From Chroococcidiopsis sp. CCMEE 29 (GTDB taxonomy: Bacteria; Cyanobacteriota; Cyanobacteriia; Cyanobacteriales; Chroococcidiopsidaceae): a DNA stretch of 64,000 bases. The notes beneath the pieces are model-generated. The model was not told where the DNA came from. It saw nothing but the letters and a program-made list of their open reading frames with translations, and made no database searches. Shown here piece after piece: positions 1-9,313 of the stretch; position 1 is the stretch's first letter, and the number at the start of each line of letters is the position of its first letter. Made by a program: the position numbers and the translations under genes. The stretch is taken from NCBI RefSeq assembly GCF_023558375.1, contig NZ_CP083761.1, positions 2,474,001 through 2,538,000 of the forward strand, given 5' to 3'.

Positions 1-873
1 AAATAGCCCACTCCAAAAATGCACGGCTACGGCAATAAACTTGCAATTACTGACCAGTTCTGGCTGATTATGATATTGCTTCACGTGCTGGAATAATTGG
101 AGGGCAAATGGTAGGCTAATCCAGCTAAGTAATGTCCAGACTGGGAAAATTCCTAAAATCACAAACATTCCCGTCAGTACATAAATACTGCCACCAAACC
201 AAGGTAGTAGCTGGGCAGCCATTGCGGTGCCAAGACGAACGATGGGCGATCGCTTCCCTGCTGCTAAATCATCCTGAACTTGGTGGAAATGAGAGCAGAA
301 CAAAATTAAACTGGTGACAATGCCGACGATCGTAGAGGCTGCTAAGCTCGTTACTGACCAAGTTTGAGTTTGACTGTAGTATGCTGCTGCTACTCCTAGG
401 GGACCAAAGCAAAAGAAGCAAATAATTTCTCCTAACCCCTGATAACCTAAACGAAAAGGAGGTCCTTGGTAGCTGTAGCCCAACGCACAGCAAAGTAGGA
501 TAATGCCAATTATAGTTAGGTCTCTTTGCCACCAAGCGATCGTTAGTATCTCCAGCAGCCCTAAAACTAAAAACAGGTTTCCTAGCCAGAAAATTAGATT
601 TTTGTTACCAGTCAAATTAACTAAAGAATGGGCTTTATTTTTATCAACGCCCGTTTCTGAATCAAAGACATCATTACTGAGATTCATCCAAGCAAGAATG
701 AAAACCGCAGCAGTTAAAAAAGCAGAAAATATTCCTCTGTTTATCGTCTTAGTTTCAGCAAAAGCAACAGCGGTTCCTACCCAGATTGGAATGATGGCAA
801 CGCTGTACATCGGAGGCTTAATTGCCGCCATCCATAACTTTGTGTTTGGATATGAAATCAGCTTTGTAGTCAT
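1..873 (-). CDS. menA: 2-carboxy-1,4-naphthoquinone phytyltransferase, C-terminus off window
   Basis: Membrane prenyltransferase of phylloquinone (vitamin K1) synthesis, which adds the phytyl chain to the naphthoquinone ring. The 291 visible codons run from the ATG at 873 to base 1 with no stop, so the end lies outside. The UbiA-family Asp motif is clear (NDVFDSETGVD, residues 67-77), as is a second DD motif (HQVQDDLAAGKR, near residue 210), with hydrophobic segments between. It is transcribed divergently from menF, which supports the pathway assignment. The N-terminal TTKLISYPNTKLWMAAIKPP stretch matches cyanobacterial MenA rather than MenA/UbiA proteins in general (family knowledge). Confidence 0.88.
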   Translation of the reverse strand, partial: MTTKLISYPNTKLWMAAIKPPMYSVAIIPIWVGTAVAFAETKTINRGIFSAFLTAAVFILAWMNLSNDVFDSETGVDKNKAHSLVNLTGNKNLIFWLGNLFLVLGLLEILTIAWWQRDLTIIGIILLCCALGYSYQGPPFRLGYQGLGEIICFFCFGPLGVAAAYYSQTQTWSVTSLAASTIVGIVTSLILFCSHFHQVQDDLAAGKRSPIVRLGTAMAAQLLPWFGGSIYVLTGMFVILGIFPVWTLLSWISLPFALQLFQHVKQYHNQPELVSNCKFIAVAVHFWSGLF

Positions 874-1251
874 GGGATGTAATTAATTAAATTGCCAGAA
901 GCTGCTAATTTTTAAGGTTTGAGGTTTTGAGAACCTGACGCTAGCCCAAGCTCCCCCCTGTCGCTGACGAGGCTGCCAGTTGGAAAGAAAGCACGGTTTC
1001 CCTTGACGGTTCTTCTGTACCATAAATAAGGGGGTCAGTCCATCAAGCTAGCTGTCTATGCTGAGTGTAGGGCTGCATCCACAAGCTCAGCTTGAAACAG
1101 GGCGATCAGCCAGTGGGTATAATCACTTAACTGATGGTGGACAGCCGCCAGGGCGGCTATCGCTGGGTGAGTGTGTCACCTCTAGAAATACCATCATGAT
1201 TCAACAATCCTTAGGAACAGAAGTTTAAAAAAATTTACTATTTCGACCTCC
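874..1251. other. menA/menF divergent intergenic region
   Basis: This 378-bp gap holds no credible ORF. A TATAAT at 1118-1123 preceded by TGGG is a candidate extended -10 for menF; the nearest -35-like TTGAAA (1092-1097) is 20 bp away, longer than usual. A tight hairpin (AGCCGCC/GGCGGCT, 1143-1158) lies between it and the menF ATG. No ribosome-binding site is visible in front of either gene. Confidence 0.4.
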
Positions 1252-2664
1252 ATGCCAGTTTTACCGTGTCGTACCAATTTGTTTCCTTCTCACAGAGAGC
1301 TTTATCAATTTCTCTTAGCTGTGCAGCAAAACTGCCTCAAAAGCAAATGCACGCAAATTGTTAGTATTTCTTTGGAAGTTGAACAAATTGATCCTCTGGT
1401 TGTAATGGAAAATGTCTCTCAGCCAGATCAACTCAATTTTTACTTCGAGAACAAAGGTAAAAAAGAAGCGATCGCTGCTGTAGATGCCGTAACCAGATTA
1501 AAATTATCTGGCGAAAACCGCTTTGATCGAGCTCAAAAATTCATTCAATCCTGCCTTGCTAATACCAGCACTTTTGGCACCATTAATCACCCTTTTGCTG
1601 GACCTCACTTCTTTTGTAGCTTTGCCTTTTTTGATCGAACCAACCAAGCCGATTATCCATTCCCAGCCGCTACAGTTTTTCTACCTCGTTGGCAATTGGC
1701 ACGTCAGAGCGATCGCTGTGTCTTCGTCGCTAATTTAGTCATTAAGTTTGATATAAATCTTGAAATAGTTTTACAGCAATTATGGCAGGATTTTCAAGAA
1801 ATTATTTTATCAAAAACTAGCTTATATAGAAAGAAAAGCTTTAGGCAAGAATTAATTAAAACAGATGTAAGTAGCATTGATAACTTTAAAACATCAGTGC
1901 TATCTAGTTTGGCATCAATCCGAGAGAATCATTTGCACAAAATTGTACTTGCCCACGCAATTGATGTTAATTCCAGTGGTCCTTTTAACCTGTTTCAGTG
2001 CTTAAAAAACCTACGTAGGCTCCATCCTGATTGTTATGTATTCTCCACTAGTAACGGCAAAGGTCAAAACTTTATTGGGGCAAGTCCAGAACGCTTAATT
2101 AGTGTTCACGATCACCAGTTGACGACGGATGCTTTAGCGGGATCGGCACCACGGGGAAAAACTGCTGTTGAGGATGCTGAATTAGCAAATCAGTTATTGA
2201 ATAGTGAAAAGGAAAGGCGTGAACATCGGGTTGTGATTGATTTTATTACCCAACGCCTATATCAACTGGGTATTGTGCCACAAATATTACCCCCAAGGTT
2301 GCGGCAACTGTCGAATATTCAGCATTTATGGACACCTATCCAAGCGAAAGTTCCCGCTACCGTGCATCCATTGGAAATTGTGGCTGAGTTGCATCCTACC
2401 CCAGCAGTTGCTGGTGATGGCAGAAATATCGCTGCCCAGATCCGCCACTATGAAAGTTTTGAACGGGGGTTGTATGCTGCGCCATTAGGTTGGGTTAACC
2501 ACCGCGGTGACAGCGAGTTTATTGTCGGGATTCGTTCAGCTTTAATCAATGGCGATCGCGCTAGACTTTACGCTGGGGCTGGTATAGTTGTCGGATCGGA
2601 CCCGGATAGAGAAATTGCCGAAGTGCAACTGAAACTTCAAGCACTATTCAAAGCCTTGGTTTAG
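1252..2664 (+). CDS. menF: isochorismate synthase
   Basis: Converts chorismate to isochorismate, the first committed step toward phylloquinone, in the cytosol. At 470 aa the length is normal for the cyanobacterial enzyme. The chorismate-binding fold occupies roughly residues 215-470. Recognisable motifs are IVLAHAIDV, GASPERLISV, DALAGSAPRG, EHRVVIDFI, LHPTPAVAG, GLYAAPLGW and LYAGAGIVVGSDPDREI, the last with the Mg-binding region of the anthranilate/isochorismate synthase family. The N-terminal 200 residues are the poorly conserved part of this family. The divergent menA neighbour agrees with the assignment. Confidence 0.9.
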   Translation: MPVLPCRTNLFPSHRELYQFLLAVQQNCLKSKCTQIVSISLEVEQIDPLVVMENVSQPDQLNFYFENKGKKEAIAAVDAVTRLKLSGENRFDRAQKFIQSCLANTSTFGTINHPFAGPHFFCSFAFFDRTNQADYPFPAATVFLPRWQLARQSDRCVFVANLVIKFDINLEIVLQQLWQDFQEIILSKTSLYRKKSFRQELIKTDVSSIDNFKTSVLSSLASIRENHLHKIVLAHAIDVNSSGPFNLFQCLKNLRRLHPDCYVFSTSNGKGQNFIGASPERLISVHDHQLTTDALAGSAPRGKTAVEDAELANQLLNSEKERREHRVVIDFITQRLYQLGIVPQILPPRLRQLSNIQHLWTPIQAKVPATVHPLEIVAELHPTPAVAGDGRNIAAQIRHYESFERGLYAAPLGWVNHRGDSEFIVGIRSALINGDRARLYAGAGIVVGSDPDREIAEVQLKLQALFKALV

Positions 2665-2961
2665 ATACTATCCATACTTCCAACATTCATCTATTTGTAA
2701 CCACTGAGTATATGTCACAGTGGCGACCACGCTATAGTCCGTCAAGGCTAGTGCGCCAACCAATACCTTGTAGTCCATGCTACAAATCTATCTGCTTTTA
2801 TCAGTTATAATGCTTAGATAATTCTCCACAGTAACTAGTAGCAGTTGAACTGGAACTTATAGAGGAACCAGGGATTATGGAGAAGGCTAAGGGCAAGTTT
2901 TGGTTCCTGAGTCTATACTCTCGAAGAGTTATTCTTAAATGTATTACCCTGACCCCTTTAA

Positions 2962-4236
2962 ATGACTTGCATTGCACTGATTGCTGGGACATACTTGCCA
3001 GAGCGCTGTGGTATGGCAGACTACACTGCACACCTCCGTGCTAACCTCCGCAGTGAGTATGGTTTTCAATCCATCGTGCTTACTACCTACTATGCTGCTG
3101 AGGCGGCATACGATCCTAACGCCATTGGCGTAGTACATGGGTGGCGGCTTGCTGATCTTTGGGCATTAGTGCAAGCAGTACATGATAGCGGTGCTGACAT
3201 TTTGCATATCCAACACACTGCTGGAACCTATGGTTTTAAACGTGCCATTTTCCTGCTACCGCTGCTATTGCGAGTGACTGGGTGGCGATCGCCGATTGTG
3301 ACTACAGTGCATGAGTATGGCTGGTGGGAATGGCAACTCAAGGGCATTCCATCTGAGCTAATTGAATGGTTGAAAATGTGGGGACAGCATCGCTACTTGT
3401 GGGATCGGGAAGATGGGTTTTTGCTAACGCTCAGTGATGCAATAATTACGACCAATACTGATGCGGAGACGGTGATTCATAATCGGTTGCCAGAGTTGAA
3501 AAATCGTGTATTTCACATTCCTATTGCGGCGAATGTTGAAGTCGCACCGATTGACCGGACTACGGCACGGCAGATGTTGCGCGAACTCTGCAATTGGTCT
3601 GAGGATTCAGTAGTCATTGCTTTCTTTGGCTTCCTCCACCCAGCCAAAGGTTTGGAAACCCTACTATCGGCATTCAAGCAAGTGTTGGCAAACTATCCAC
3701 AAGCACGCTTGCTACTGATTGGGGGAGTGAATAGCCTTGCCTTAGACGGTGAAGATTCTAAACGATATTGGGTTCAGCTTCATGGACTTGTAGCCGAACT
3801 AGGGCTGCTCCCGTTGGTTCATCTCACTGGCTACGTCAGCGCTGAAACTGCCTCGTACTACTTAGCGGGAGCTGACATTGGGGTACTGCCATTCAACCAC
3901 GGCATCACGCTCAAAAGCAGTTCACTCTTAACTCTGTTAGCCCACGGGCTGCCTGTTGTCGCTACCCAGCAGAATACGACTTTACCAGATGGACATCCGA
4001 TTCAGCTTGTACCGCCGCGTGATATAAATGCTTTAGCATCTGCGCTGTTGGAGCTGCTGAATAACCCCAATGAACGTACTCTCTTAAGTGCAGCAGGTCG
4101 TGCATTCAGGCAAAATTTTACCTGGCAGAGCATCGCCAGAGCGCACCTAGAAGTTTACAAAACCTTGGAGCAGCCCTCTTCTAAATCTGAGAGGAATCGC
4201 CATCCAGAGTCCACCTCAGTCGCAAATGAAACTTGA
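2962..4236 (+). CDS. GT4-type glycosyltransferase
   Basis: A 424-aa GT-B fold enzyme. The N-terminus (ALIAGTYLPERCGMADYT) has the loop typical of nucleotide-sugar transferases of the GT4 group. The C-terminal half has FFGFLHPAKGLETLLSAF (near residues 215-235), LTGYVSAETASYYLAGADIG and the donor-binding stretch ITLKSSSLLTLLAHGLPVVAT. It has no signal peptide or membrane segment and is probably cytosolic. The acceptor cannot be inferred. Neighbours are unrelated, with 297 bp to menF upstream and 130 bp to the membrane protein downstream, so it is probably transcribed alone. Confidence 0.75.
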   Translation: MTCIALIAGTYLPERCGMADYTAHLRANLRSEYGFQSIVLTTYYAAEAAYDPNAIGVVHGWRLADLWALVQAVHDSGADILHIQHTAGTYGFKRAIFLLPLLLRVTGWRSPIVTTVHEYGWWEWQLKGIPSELIEWLKMWGQHRYLWDREDGFLLTLSDAIITTNTDAETVIHNRLPELKNRVFHIPIAANVEVAPIDRTTARQMLRELCNWSEDSVVIAFFGFLHPAKGLETLLSAFKQVLANYPQARLLLIGGVNSLALDGEDSKRYWVQLHGLVAELGLLPLVHLTGYVSAETASYYLAGADIGVLPFNHGITLKSSSLLTLLAHGLPVVATQQNTTLPDGHPIQLVPPRDINALASALLELLNNPNERTLLSAAGRAFRQNFTWQSIARAHLEVYKTLEQPSSKSERNRHPESTSVANET

Positions 4237-4366
4237 TGTTTGCAAACTTGATGTTTGTAAAATAGCTGTTCTTCGGACAAATGCATTAGCAGCTCTCAAT
4301 GTGGGTATCCACTGAGTTTGATACTACTTGGCGCTTTGCCCCTTCAAAGAAGCATGAGCAAATGCG

Positions 4367-5101
4367 ATGAATTTCCTAACTACACTCCTTGCTGCCGGAT
4401 TAGTCTGTATCCATCTGTTTGCTAGTCAATTGCGGTTTCTGAATACTGTTCCTCGTAGCCGTTGGCTCTCTATTGCTGGAGGCGTATCTGTAGCCTATGT
4501 TTTTATCCACATTTTGCCAGAACTGAGCGAGGGGCAGGAGGAGTTTAAGCAGATAGGTGAAACGGGCATCATCCGCTATTTAGAACATCACGTATATCTG
4601 TTAGCACTCGCTGGTCTAGCTATATTCTATGGCTTGGAGCGAATGGCTAAGTTGTCACGAGAGCGTAACCTGAAAGCGGGAAGGGGAGATTCTACCAGCG
4701 CTGGGGTTTTCTGGCTACATATCGCTTCTTTTGCAGTTTATAATGCATTGATCGGCTATTTGCTACTCCACCGTGAGGAACAAACCGTCCAAAGCCTTTT
4801 ATTCTTTTTCTTTGCGATTGGATTGCACTTAGTCGTCAACGACAATGGTTTGCGCGAGCATCATAAACGCGACTACGATCGCCTAGGTCGCTGGATACTA
4901 TCAGCAGCTGTTTTTGTCGGCTTTTTAATTGGGTTAGTAACAGAAATCCAAGCGCTAGCGCTTGCTGCGCTCTTCGCCTTTCTTGCAGGTGGCATTATCC
5001 TCAACGTCCTTAAAGAGGAACTTCCTGAGGAACGTGAAAGCCGTTTTTGGGCATTCGCCCTTGGTGCAGCTGCTTATGCAGCATTGCTAGTAGCAGCTTA
5101 A
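4367..5101 (+). CDS. integral membrane protein, ZIP-like
   Basis: A 244-aa protein with about seven or eight hydrophobic helices. Helix-embedded HILPEL (near residue 49), AIGLHLVVNDNGLREHH and GGIILNVLKEELPEE resemble the metal-ligand helices of ZIP metal transporters, and the order and spacing also recall that family. I do not recognise it with certainty and it could equally be an uncharacterised membrane family. There is no signal peptide beyond the first helix. No metal regulator is adjacent. Substrate, if any, is unknown. Confidence 0.5.
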   Translation: MNFLTTLLAAGLVCIHLFASQLRFLNTVPRSRWLSIAGGVSVAYVFIHILPELSEGQEEFKQIGETGIIRYLEHHVYLLALAGLAIFYGLERMAKLSRERNLKAGRGDSTSAGVFWLHIASFAVYNALIGYLLLHREEQTVQSLLFFFFAIGLHLVVNDNGLREHHKRDYDRLGRWILSAAVFVGFLIGLVTEIQALALAALFAFLAGGIILNVLKEELPEERESRFWAFALGAAAYAALLVAA

Positions 5102-5213
5102 GTTCCTCCCGCTTTTCCTACGAACTTCCCTGATTCGTTAAACCCCTGGCTTTATCTAGCACTCGCTAGCTTGCTACACTTAGCAGTGTATAAACCCTCA
5201 GGGAGATTAACTC

Positions 5214-5693
5214 TTGCTAGACGAACAAGCCAAAAAAACCATGCTGCGGAAGATTCCTCACGGGCTCTTTATCTGTGGTGTCAAGGATGGGGAGGATGTC
5301 AACGGCTTTACCGTCAGCTGGTTGATGCAGGCTTCATTTAAGCCACCCTTGGTAGTGAATTGTGTCAAACAAGATTCCAGATCCCACCAAATGATTAAAA
5401 ACAGTGGGGTGTTTGCCATCAGTTTCCTAGATGCAGAACAAAAGAATGTGGCGCAGAAATTCTTTCAGCCGCAGCGCCGGATCGGCAATAAATTTGAAGA
5501 TGTGGAATTTTATTTAGGTGAAACCGGGTGCCCCATCATTTCTGACTCTCTCGGTTACATTGAATGTCAAGTCGTCGATGCAGTAGAAAAAGGCGATCAC
5601 ACAGTCTATGTAGGTGAAGTAATTGCTGCTGGCGTTCACCGCGAGGGTGAATCCCTACGACTTGAAAGTACTGGATGGCAATACGGGGGTTAA
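5214..5693 (+). CDS. flavin reductase-like FMN-binding protein
   Basis: A 159-aa single-domain protein of the FMN-binding split-barrel (flavin reductase) family, related to the C-terminal module of cyanobacterial flavodiiron proteins. Features are GLFICGVKDGEDVNGFTVSW near the N-terminus, PPLVVNCVKQDS, the GVFAISFLDAEQ strand and a C-terminal GDHTVYVGEVIAAG. I take the TTG at 5214 because GGGAG lies 9 bp upstream; an in-frame ATG at 5241 would remove nine residues. Only 10 bp separates it from the tautomerase-like gene, so the two are probably co-transcribed. The flavin and electron donor are not determinable from sequence. Confidence 0.75.
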   Translation: MLDEQAKKTMLRKIPHGLFICGVKDGEDVNGFTVSWLMQASFKPPLVVNCVKQDSRSHQMIKNSGVFAISFLDAEQKNVAQKFFQPQRRIGNKFEDVEFYLGETGCPIISDSLGYIECQVVDAVEKGDHTVYVGEVIAAGVHREGESLRLESTGWQYGG

Positions 5694-5703
5694 TAGAAAG
5701 ATT

Positions 5704-6057
5704 ATGCCACTAATTAAAGTACAAACCTCTGTCTCTGCTGCAGAAAAATCTGAGGTTGATATGCTGCTTAAGGGTCTGTCAGCTAAATTGGCAAGGCATC
5801 TAGGTAAACCAGAGTCCTATGTAATGACTGCTTTTGAACCTGGAGTGCCAATGACATTTGCTGGCACTTCAGAACCAGTTTGCTACGTTGAGGTTAAAAG
5901 CGTAGGCAGTATGCAACCGGAGCAAACAAAGGCAATGAGCCAGGATTTTTGTCAACAAATTAACGAAGCGTTAGGTGTAGACAAGAACCGCATTTATATT
6001 GAATTTAACGATGCTAAGGGTTATCTGTGGGGCTGGAATGGCTCAACATTCGGCTAG
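5704..6057 (+). CDS. MIF/phenylpyruvate tautomerase-like protein
   Basis: A 117-aa protein of the macrophage-migration-inhibitory-factor/tautomerase superfamily. The proline after the initiator Met (MPLIKVQT) is the catalytic base of the family. FAGTSEPVCYVEVKSVG and the C-terminal RIYIEFNDAKGYLWGWNG match the trimerising strands. I start it at 5704 because this exposes the catalytic Pro; an upstream extension of the frame into the preceding gene is not credible. It follows the flavin reductase by 10 bp. The physiological substrate is unknown for cyanobacterial members. Confidence 0.8.
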   Translation: MPLIKVQTSVSAAEKSEVDMLLKGLSAKLARHLGKPESYVMTAFEPGVPMTFAGTSEPVCYVEVKSVGSMQPEQTKAMSQDFCQQINEALGVDKNRIYIEFNDAKGYLWGWNGSTFG

Positions 6058-6378
6058 GTTGCTGTAATTTCTGCCTTTACTTTTTTCATCTTTAAGACTT
6101 ACCTTCCAATAAAATTTTAGGAGAGAGAACATTAACAAGATTGACAGAATAAGATTTTGAGCCCTTAATATTGTGTCAATTTTTTGATGCTACTCTCCTA
6201 AAAGTCTTAGGCTGCACTCAATTGTGGGAGAGAATAGTGCCTCTTAGTAACCTAACGCTACTGCTTTGCCTGCCCCTCTTACGAGAGAAGTAGGTTGATG
6301 TTAATTAATTATGTATTTTTCAATACAAAGTGCGGCTGGTAAGGTAACAAAATTGATGTTTAGAGGAGCAAAAAGAGA
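6058..6378. other. intergenic region with a long inverted repeat
   Basis: There is no ORF here. TTTTAGGAGAG (6115-6125) is repeated exactly in inverted orientation as CTCTCCTAAAA (6193-6203). The pairing may be extended outward by AAGACTT (6094-6100) with AAGTCTT (6102-6108), leaving a long AT-rich interior. It could be a folded 3' UTR of the tautomerase transcript or a worn MITE. No poly-T tract follows the right arm, so it is not a typical terminator. Confidence 0.35.
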
Positions 6379-6762
6379 ATGACAAGTGAAATAGCTGAGC
6401 GCTTTATGCAAACGCTACAGCAGATAGAAGCAACTGGTGATGTTGAACCGCTGGTAGAGTTGTTTACTGAAGATGCAGAACTGAGTAATCTGGCAATGAC
6501 AGAGCCATTACGAGGACATGATGGCGCACGGCGTTTCTGGCAAAAGTATCTGTCAGTATTTGAGCGTATCCAGTCAAAATTTACTAATGTAGTTGAGGGC
6601 GATCGCACTACAGTATTGGAGTGGATTTCGGAGGGGGCTTTGTCAACGGGTGAATCTCTGAACTACCAGGGTGTAAGCATACTCGAAACGGATAATGGAC
6701 ACGTGAGGTGCTTCCGCACATACTATGATTCCGCTGTTTTCCTGCCACAAGGCGCAAAGTAA
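6379..6762 (+). CDS. SnoaL/NTF2-like protein
   Basis: A 127-aa protein of the NTF2-like cone fold (ketosteroid-isomerase/SnoaL-like). It shows the family pattern of an N-terminal helix (RFMQTLQQIEATGDVEPLVE), then LFTEDAELSNL, a GHDGARRFWQKYLSVF segment, and strands ending in VRCFRTYYDSAVFL. GAGG upstream of the ATG (6362-6366) is an acceptable ribosome-binding site. Enzyme activity cannot be assigned; many members bind small hydrophobic ligands. It stands alone between unrelated genes. Confidence 0.7.
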   Translation: MTSEIAERFMQTLQQIEATGDVEPLVELFTEDAELSNLAMTEPLRGHDGARRFWQKYLSVFERIQSKFTNVVEGDRTTVLEWISEGALSTGESLNYQGVSILETDNGHVRCFRTYYDSAVFLPQGAK

Positions 6763-6838
6763 GCCGTTAAACATCTAGTTTGCCTGTTAGGGCAAGCAGG
6801 GGAAGCAGGGAAATTCGTAAAGTGCTTCCCTTTACTGT

Positions 6839-7354
6839 TTAAGCACCACTTGGCTCAGCGTAGCCTTGAATGTTTTCAGGTTCAAACTGGCGCAGCACGC
6901 GAGTTGCTTGGCGAGTTAAGTCTTGAGTGCCCTTTACTACAATTAGGTATTTACCAGCATTAAGGCGATTGCGGTAGGATAAAGCATCACCACTGCCAAC
7001 TGATAAACCCACTCCACCACCGACTAAAACAGCGCCTAGGGCACCAGAGGCAGCACCTAGTAAACCACCAATAATGTGATTGCCAACATCACCAACGGCG
7101 GGGAACAGGTAGATATGCGTCAGCAAGTTGAAGGCGTAGCCAGCGACAAATCCAAACGGGGCTAGCCAGTACAACAATCGCTTTGCTCCTTTGCGGGCTT
7201 GCTGATTTGGATCTATTAGCCCATATTCATCTGCACTTTTGTAACCTCTACCTAGAATGTCAACTTGATTGGTTGGTAAGCCTTCTTTTTCGAGGGCAGA
7301 GTAGGCTGCTTCTGCTTGCATCCTGTCTGGCAAAACTGCAACAAGATAATTCAT
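6839..7354 (-). CDS. hypothetical membrane protein with glycine-zipper segment
   Basis: A 171-aa protein. The N-terminal soluble part (MNYLVAVLPDRMQAEAAYSALEKEG) looks like the ferredoxin-like domain of general-stress proteins that sense or bind something unknown. Next come two hydrophobic stretches, one Gly/Ala-rich (GGLLGAASGALGAVLVGGGVG, near residues 88-108) that could insert in a membrane. The C-terminus (GKYLIVVKGTQDLTRQATRVL) resembles a second ferredoxin-like unit. Found widely in cyanobacteria without known function. It is convergent with the NTF2-like gene. Confidence 0.6.
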   Translation of the reverse strand: MNYLVAVLPDRMQAEAAYSALEKEGLPTNQVDILGRGYKSADEYGLIDPNQQARKGAKRLLYWLAPFGFVAGYAFNLLTHIYLFPAVGDVGNHIIGGLLGAASGALGAVLVGGGVGLSVGSGDALSYRNRLNAGKYLIVVKGTQDLTRQATRVLRQFEPENIQGYAEPSGA

Positions 7355-7665
7355 AATTGTTCAAGCCAATTCCATCAACGCTTCTCAAATTCCTTATTCC
7401 TTGCTTAGGAATTTGACTGATCTAATGAGCAACCAAATTCCCCTAAAGGTGAACTATTATTGGTCGTCCTAATCATGAATGTTAAGCAGCTGAATAGAGA
7501 CAAACTTCAGTCTCGGGAGTGAAAAAATTCAACTCAAAACTTAACACTTAAAACTACTTTGTCCCTCACCCCTTCATCAGGGTGCAGATTCTAGAATGGA
7601 TCGTGCAACTGATCCACCGTTAGCAGGATGAGATGAACACTGCTCGCCCATAGACTGAAAAGACT
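7355..7665. other. intergenic region, no gene seen
   Basis: This 311-bp gap lies between divergent genes and must contain both promoters. I see no ORF with coding character, no strong inverted repeat and no confident -10/-35 pair. Confidence 0.3.
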
Positions 7666-8997
7666 ATGAACAAGCTGACCAATGCGCTGCATCAGGTTGC
7701 CCACCCACTTACAGGTGCAGCCGTAGACTACGACCCATTGATGGAGCTAATCGGCGACTCCCGCCTTGTCTTACTTGGTGAAGCATCTCACGGTACACAC
7801 GAGTTCTATGCGGCAAGGGCACAAATTACACAGCGGCTAATCAAAGAGAAAGGATTTACCGCTGTCGCAGTCGAAGCTGATTGGCCAGATGCATACCGCA
7901 TCAATCGCTACGTGCGTGGGATTGGTGACGGTGGCACTAGTATCGATGCTCTTGCGGGCTTTCAGCGTTTCCCGACGTGGATGTGGCGTAACGCTGATGT
8001 GCTCGACTTCGTTGGCTGGCTGCGTGCCTACAATGATGCCTTACCTCAAAATGCACCCAAGGTTGGCTTTTATGGTCTTGACCTCTACAGCATGCATGCC
8101 TCAATTCAGGCAGTCATTGGCTATCTCGACCAGGTTGATCCGGAGGCAGCATCGCGGGCGCGCTATCGCTACTCGTGCTTTGAGCACTTTGGTGAAGACA
8201 CTCAATCCTATGGCTATGCTACCAGCTTTGGTCTGTCGTCATCCTGCGAGGAAGAGGTGGTTAAACAACTGATGGAATTGCAACGCCGGACAGATGAGTA
8301 TGCACAAAGGGATGATCATCTAGCAGAAGACGAGTTTTTCTATGCTGAACAGAACGCGCAGTTAGTGAAGAACGCAGAGGAGTATTATCGCTCTATGTTT
8401 CGCGGTCGGGTGTCTTCGTGGAATGTGCGCGATCGCCACATGGCTGAGACGCTTGATCGGCTCATTGCCCATCTAGAGCAACAGGGAGGGCACACCAAGG
8501 TTGTCGTCTGGGCGCATAACTCCCATCTCGGTGATGCACGGGCGACTGATATGGGCGAGCAGGGTGAACTAAATGTTGGGCAGTTGGTGCGCGAAAGATA
8601 CGATGATGATGCAGTTCTTGTCGGGTTCAGCACCTACACTGGTACTGTTACCGCTGCCTCAAACTGGGATGCACCTGCAGAGCGCAAGCATGTCCGTCCG
8701 GCGCTACCAGATAGTTATGAAGCACTATTCCATAACACAGGTTTGTCGCGCTTCCTACTAACCCTGCATGGCGACAATGAAGCAATCGTAGGTTTGCGTG
8801 AACCACGCCTAGAGCGGGCGATCGGTGTTATATATCGACCTGAAACAGAGCGTCTCAGCCACTACTTCTATGCCACATTACCCGATCAATTCGATGTGGT
8901 AATCCATTTTGATCAGACAAGGGCAGTAGAGCCACTAGAGCGTACTGCCCTATGGAATGCAGATGAAGTGCCGGATACATTCCCCTCGGGGCTCTAG
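7666..8997 (+). CDS. erythromycin esterase family protein
   Basis: A 443-aa protein of the EreA/ChaN-like family. Near the N-terminus LVLLGEASHGTHEFYAARA (residues 34-52) contains the conserved Glu and His residues of erythromycin esterases, followed by VAVEADWPDAYRINRYVRG. A later VVVWAHNSHLGDARATDMG contributes the third conserved histidine motif. Chromosomal homologues are common in bacteria without macrolide resistance, so drug inactivation should not be assumed. It appears monocistronic, and its GC-rich codon use stands out from its AT-rich flanks, which may reflect transfer. Confidence 0.8.
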   Translation: MNKLTNALHQVAHPLTGAAVDYDPLMELIGDSRLVLLGEASHGTHEFYAARAQITQRLIKEKGFTAVAVEADWPDAYRINRYVRGIGDGGTSIDALAGFQRFPTWMWRNADVLDFVGWLRAYNDALPQNAPKVGFYGLDLYSMHASIQAVIGYLDQVDPEAASRARYRYSCFEHFGEDTQSYGYATSFGLSSSCEEEVVKQLMELQRRTDEYAQRDDHLAEDEFFYAEQNAQLVKNAEEYYRSMFRGRVSSWNVRDRHMAETLDRLIAHLEQQGGHTKVVVWAHNSHLGDARATDMGEQGELNVGQLVRERYDDDAVLVGFSTYTGTVTAASNWDAPAERKHVRPALPDSYEALFHNTGLSRFLLTLHGDNEAIVGLREPRLERAIGVIYRPETERLSHYFYATLPDQFDVVIHFDQTRAVEPLERTALWNADEVPDTFPSGL

Positions 8998-9017
8998 GTA
9001 CAGACTCGCTATCAGCC

Positions 9018-9233
9018 CTAGGCGGTCGTATTATGCTCAACCTTAAAAGCAACGTGCATTGTCACCTTGTAGCGCGTAATCTGATTGTTCTCGACATCAG
9101 CAGTCCAGTTGACGATCTCAATCCCGCTAATGCCTCGCAGTGAATGCGCCGCCTCTGCTAAACCCTGTTGGATTGCGTCATCAAAGCTTTTTTCAGAATT
9201 TGACACAATCTCAATAACTTTAGCAACTGACAT
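9018..9233 (-). CDS. dodecin (flavin-binding storage protein)
   Basis: A 71-aa small protein matching dodecin, which forms hollow dodecamers binding FMN or riboflavin. The family pattern is complete: VAKVIEIVSNSEKSFDDAIQ, then GLAEAAHSLRGISGIEIVNW with the flavin-stacking Trp, then NNQITRYKVTMHVAFKVE. GGAG lies just upstream of the ATG on the minus strand. It is immediately 5' of a decayed thiamine-binding-protein gene on the same strand; such small cofactor-binding proteins may share a transcript. Confidence 0.88.
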   Translation of the reverse strand: MSVAKVIEIVSNSEKSFDDAIQQGLAEAAHSLRGISGIEIVNWTADVENNQITRYKVTMHVAFKVEHNTTA

Positions 9234-9313
9234 GATTGGTCTCCTTTATTGTGTTTATGAACCACTTGGTTAAGTCAGGTTGTTGATTGCTATCGACGCA
9301 ATGCACGTCCAAC

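Noticed and set aside
7666-8997. Macrolide resistance determinant
   Set aside because: The family is clear, but chromosomal homologues without resistance function are common and nothing nearby (promoter, cassette, mobile ends) suggests a resistance gene.
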